From contig PJRA01000519.1 in assembly GCA_016987375.1 (NCBI GenBank), positions 546,767-566,578 on the forward strand: a stretch of 19,812 nucleotides of DNA. The letters are read 5' to 3'. Shown piece by piece: positions 18,236 to 19,812 of this stretch. Below the pieces are notes generated by a model that was not told the origin of the DNA, did no database searches, and saw only the letters and a list, made by a program, of their open reading frames with translations. The number at the start of each line of letters is the position of its first letter. Within the stretch, counting starts at the first letter, position 1. This DNA is from Brachionus koreanus (lineage: Eukaryota; Rotifera; Eurotatoria; Ploima; Brachionidae). The position numbers were made by a program, and so were the translations under genes.

Positions 18236-18836
18236 TTTGAAAAGTTCTATTTAATTTTTGAAATAAAAATTATGATAAACTTTATTATATGATAGAAACT
18301 TATTTAATCTTGAGCTTTGAAATTTTTGACATAATTTTTTTTTATCACGTTTTAAAAATATATCGGTAATAAAATTTAAGATAGTTGAGTTGTAAAGATT
18401 GTTTAGAGAGTTGGATTTTTAAATACAATCAAATTCAATAAATTAAGTTTATTCTAAGTTAATGACGAAATTTTTTTTGAGTAAAAATTTATGTAAAAAA
18501 AATTTTATTCTAATATTTTAATTATCTTTTTGAATTAGAAAAACAATCAAATGTTAAGTATTTTTAGTAAATTTTTAAGATTTAGTTTTTGCACAAAGGT
18601 GCTTTTACAATTTATTTATTTGTTTATTAAAAAATAACAACTACGGTTATTTAAAAATTGCTAAAATTTTAAAAAGTAAACGTTCTTTTGTCAATTAAAT
18701 AGTATTAATCTCAAATAGATTTTTTTAAAAAAATAAAATTCAATAAAATATCTATAGTCTAAGCATCAATAAAAACAAAAAAAATACAGTAAAAATACAA
18801 TTTTTACCCCAAAAAAGATTGAAAATTACCTTTCTT
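18236..18836. other. Upstream region of the TMEM45-like gene
   Basis: A+T-rich, with no coding frame. The promoter should be here but nothing specific stands out. The right end runs into the second copy of the 8-bp-duplication MITE. Confidence 0.35.
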
Positions 18837-19017
18837 GGCAAAATGAAAATATTTTTACATTTTTACATTTTCATATTTTTAGATTTTTCGTGCAATTTTT
18901 CAGAAAATTAAAAAAACTCTTTGAAATTATTTGGTAAGCAAAAATAAAATTAAAAAATTTCTTAAATATTGCACAAAGAATCTAAAAATATGAAAATGTA
19001 AAAATATTCATTTTGCT
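18837..19017. repeat. Long-inverted-repeat MITE, copy 2, with 8-bp target duplication
   Basis: Starts GGCAAAATGAAAATATTTTT and ends AAATATTCATTTTGCT. The arms share TTTACATTTT, CATATTTTTAGATT and GTGCAAT blocks in inverted order. CCTTTCTT flanks both sides (18829-18836 and 19018-19025). It is the same family as 16940-17112, with a different insertion site, and is non-coding. Confidence 0.85.
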
Positions 19018-19025
19018 CCTTTCTT

Positions 19026-19467
19026 TTAGTATTATTGTATCTAGACCTAAGGATCCTTGGTTTTTATGCCGATTCTGAAACTAGACTAAATTCGGAACAC
19101 CTTATAAGTTTTAGTTTTTTGATTTTTTCTTTTATTTTTCTAAAAAAACGTTCAAAATGGGTTATTGGGGTTATTTTAAATTTTTAAAATTTTTTTATTT
19201 TTAAAAACAAAAATAAAGTCTTATACTAAATCTAAAATTTACTATCTTCTAGAAAATCGTGTTGGGGATTTTTCGAAACGAGTCAACTTAAAAATTTTAA
19301 TACTGCTTGTTAATATAAGAAAAAATAATAGTATTCAAAAGAATTTTTTTTAGTCGACTTTTTACTCTTTTGACCCTTCTGAATTAAAAATTCTTTTTTT
19401 GACCCTCCCTAAAATTTTAGATTTGCAAGATAACCAATTTGAGGTAGAAAATTTGATCAGCAGATAG
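19026..19467. other. Spacer left of the right-edge LINE relic
   Basis: Mixed A+T-rich DNA with a less A+T-rich part at about 19038-19105. No coding frame is supported. The last hundred bases may be decayed 5' reverse transcriptase sequence, but no motif is clear. Confidence 0.35.
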
Positions 19468-19812
19468 TGCGGACATTTTGCATTTCTTGAACCATTTCTC
19501 TTAAATAAATATAATAGTGTGAATTTACTTGAATCGCTGGATTTTATCACATCAGCTCTTAACAGAGATAGTTTATCTATCGATATTATATACACTGATT
19601 TTTCGAAAGCATTTGACAGAGTATCGCATAGATTGTTATTATATAAACATAGATTGTTAATTTGAATCGCATAGATTGAGATATGGTTTTACTGATATGA
19701 TTAGCTTTTGGATAAGTGACTTTCTACACGAGAGAAAACAACGTGTTATCTTAGGTACAACTATGTCAAATTGGTTAGATGTAACTAGTGGAGTACCTCA
19801 AGGCTCAGTTTT
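19468..19812 (+). mobile_element. Non-LTR retrotransposon relic (jockey/CR1-like), runs off right edge
   Basis: Plus strand: NLLESLDFITSAL, then IIYTDFSKAFDRVSHRLLL (first catalytic Asp block of reverse transcriptase). After a disturbed stretch come LRYGFTDMISFWISDFL, KQRVILGTTMSNW and TSGVPQGSV, the usual spacing up to the conserved SGVPQGSVLGP block. The frame before and after 19640-19675 differs by one base and the join contains stops, so the copy is dead. The remaining palm and C-terminal parts would lie beyond the window. It differs in sequence from the relics at 16250-16860 and 3900-5055. Confidence 0.85.

Noticed and set aside
19362..19595. Minus-strand 77-codon frame
   Set aside because: Antisense to the right-edge reverse transcriptase relic.
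1..19812. CRISPR array, operon, prophage or other bacterial system
   Set aside because: No spaced direct repeats, no ribosome-site-led gene strings; spliced animal genes and LINE/mariner relics show a eukaryotic nuclear locus.

Overview
The window is animal nuclear DNA, very A+T-rich (roughly three quarters by eye), with GT-AG introns of 50-123 nt plus a few of 2.5-6 kb. It holds two genes of the PACSIN/syndapin family and one TMEM45-type membrane protein gene, so it comes from a metazoan. The base composition, short introns and kinds of retroelements would suit a small aquatic invertebrate such as a rotifer, but the species is inference and was not tested.

Layout. Positions 1-3556 (+) carry the 3' part of one PACSIN-like gene (copy A): end of the F-BAR domain, an NPF-rich linker and an SH3 domain. 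Positions 14123-6697 (-) carry a complete second PACSIN-like gene (copy B). The two are tail to tail, and two of their exons have identical lengths (360 and 107 nt). Both have extra coding-like segments in the long intron after the F-BAR exon that would give an isoform with no NPF motifs and no SH3: 2468-2639 in copy A; 12905-13024 plus 9837-10284 in copy B. Positions 18235-17198 (-) carry an uninterrupted TMEM45-like gene.

The rest is mostly decayed mobile DNA: four separate non-LTR reverse transcriptase relics (615-851 +, 5055-3900 -, 16860-16250 -, 19468-19812 +), a mariner transposase relic (15898-16238 +), three copies of a TTAA-flanked MITE, two copies of a long-inverted-repeat MITE with perfect 8-bp target duplications on either side of the TMEM45-like gene, three copies of an unnamed interspersed repeat, a tRNA-derived SINE-like segment and an unrecognised degraded reading frame (12397-11966 -).

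Function. PACSIN proteins bend membranes through the F-BAR dimer and recruit dynamin and N-WASP through SH3, while NPF motifs bind EH-domain proteins. Both copies keep all of these parts as far as visible. TMEM45-like proteins are multi-pass membrane proteins with no settled molecular role; nothing links that gene to the PACSIN pair except proximity. I found no new defence, toxin or conjugation-type system. The most interesting leads are the alternative C-termini of the two PACSIN copies, a sharp step in nucleotide identity between them, and the dated nested transposon insertions.
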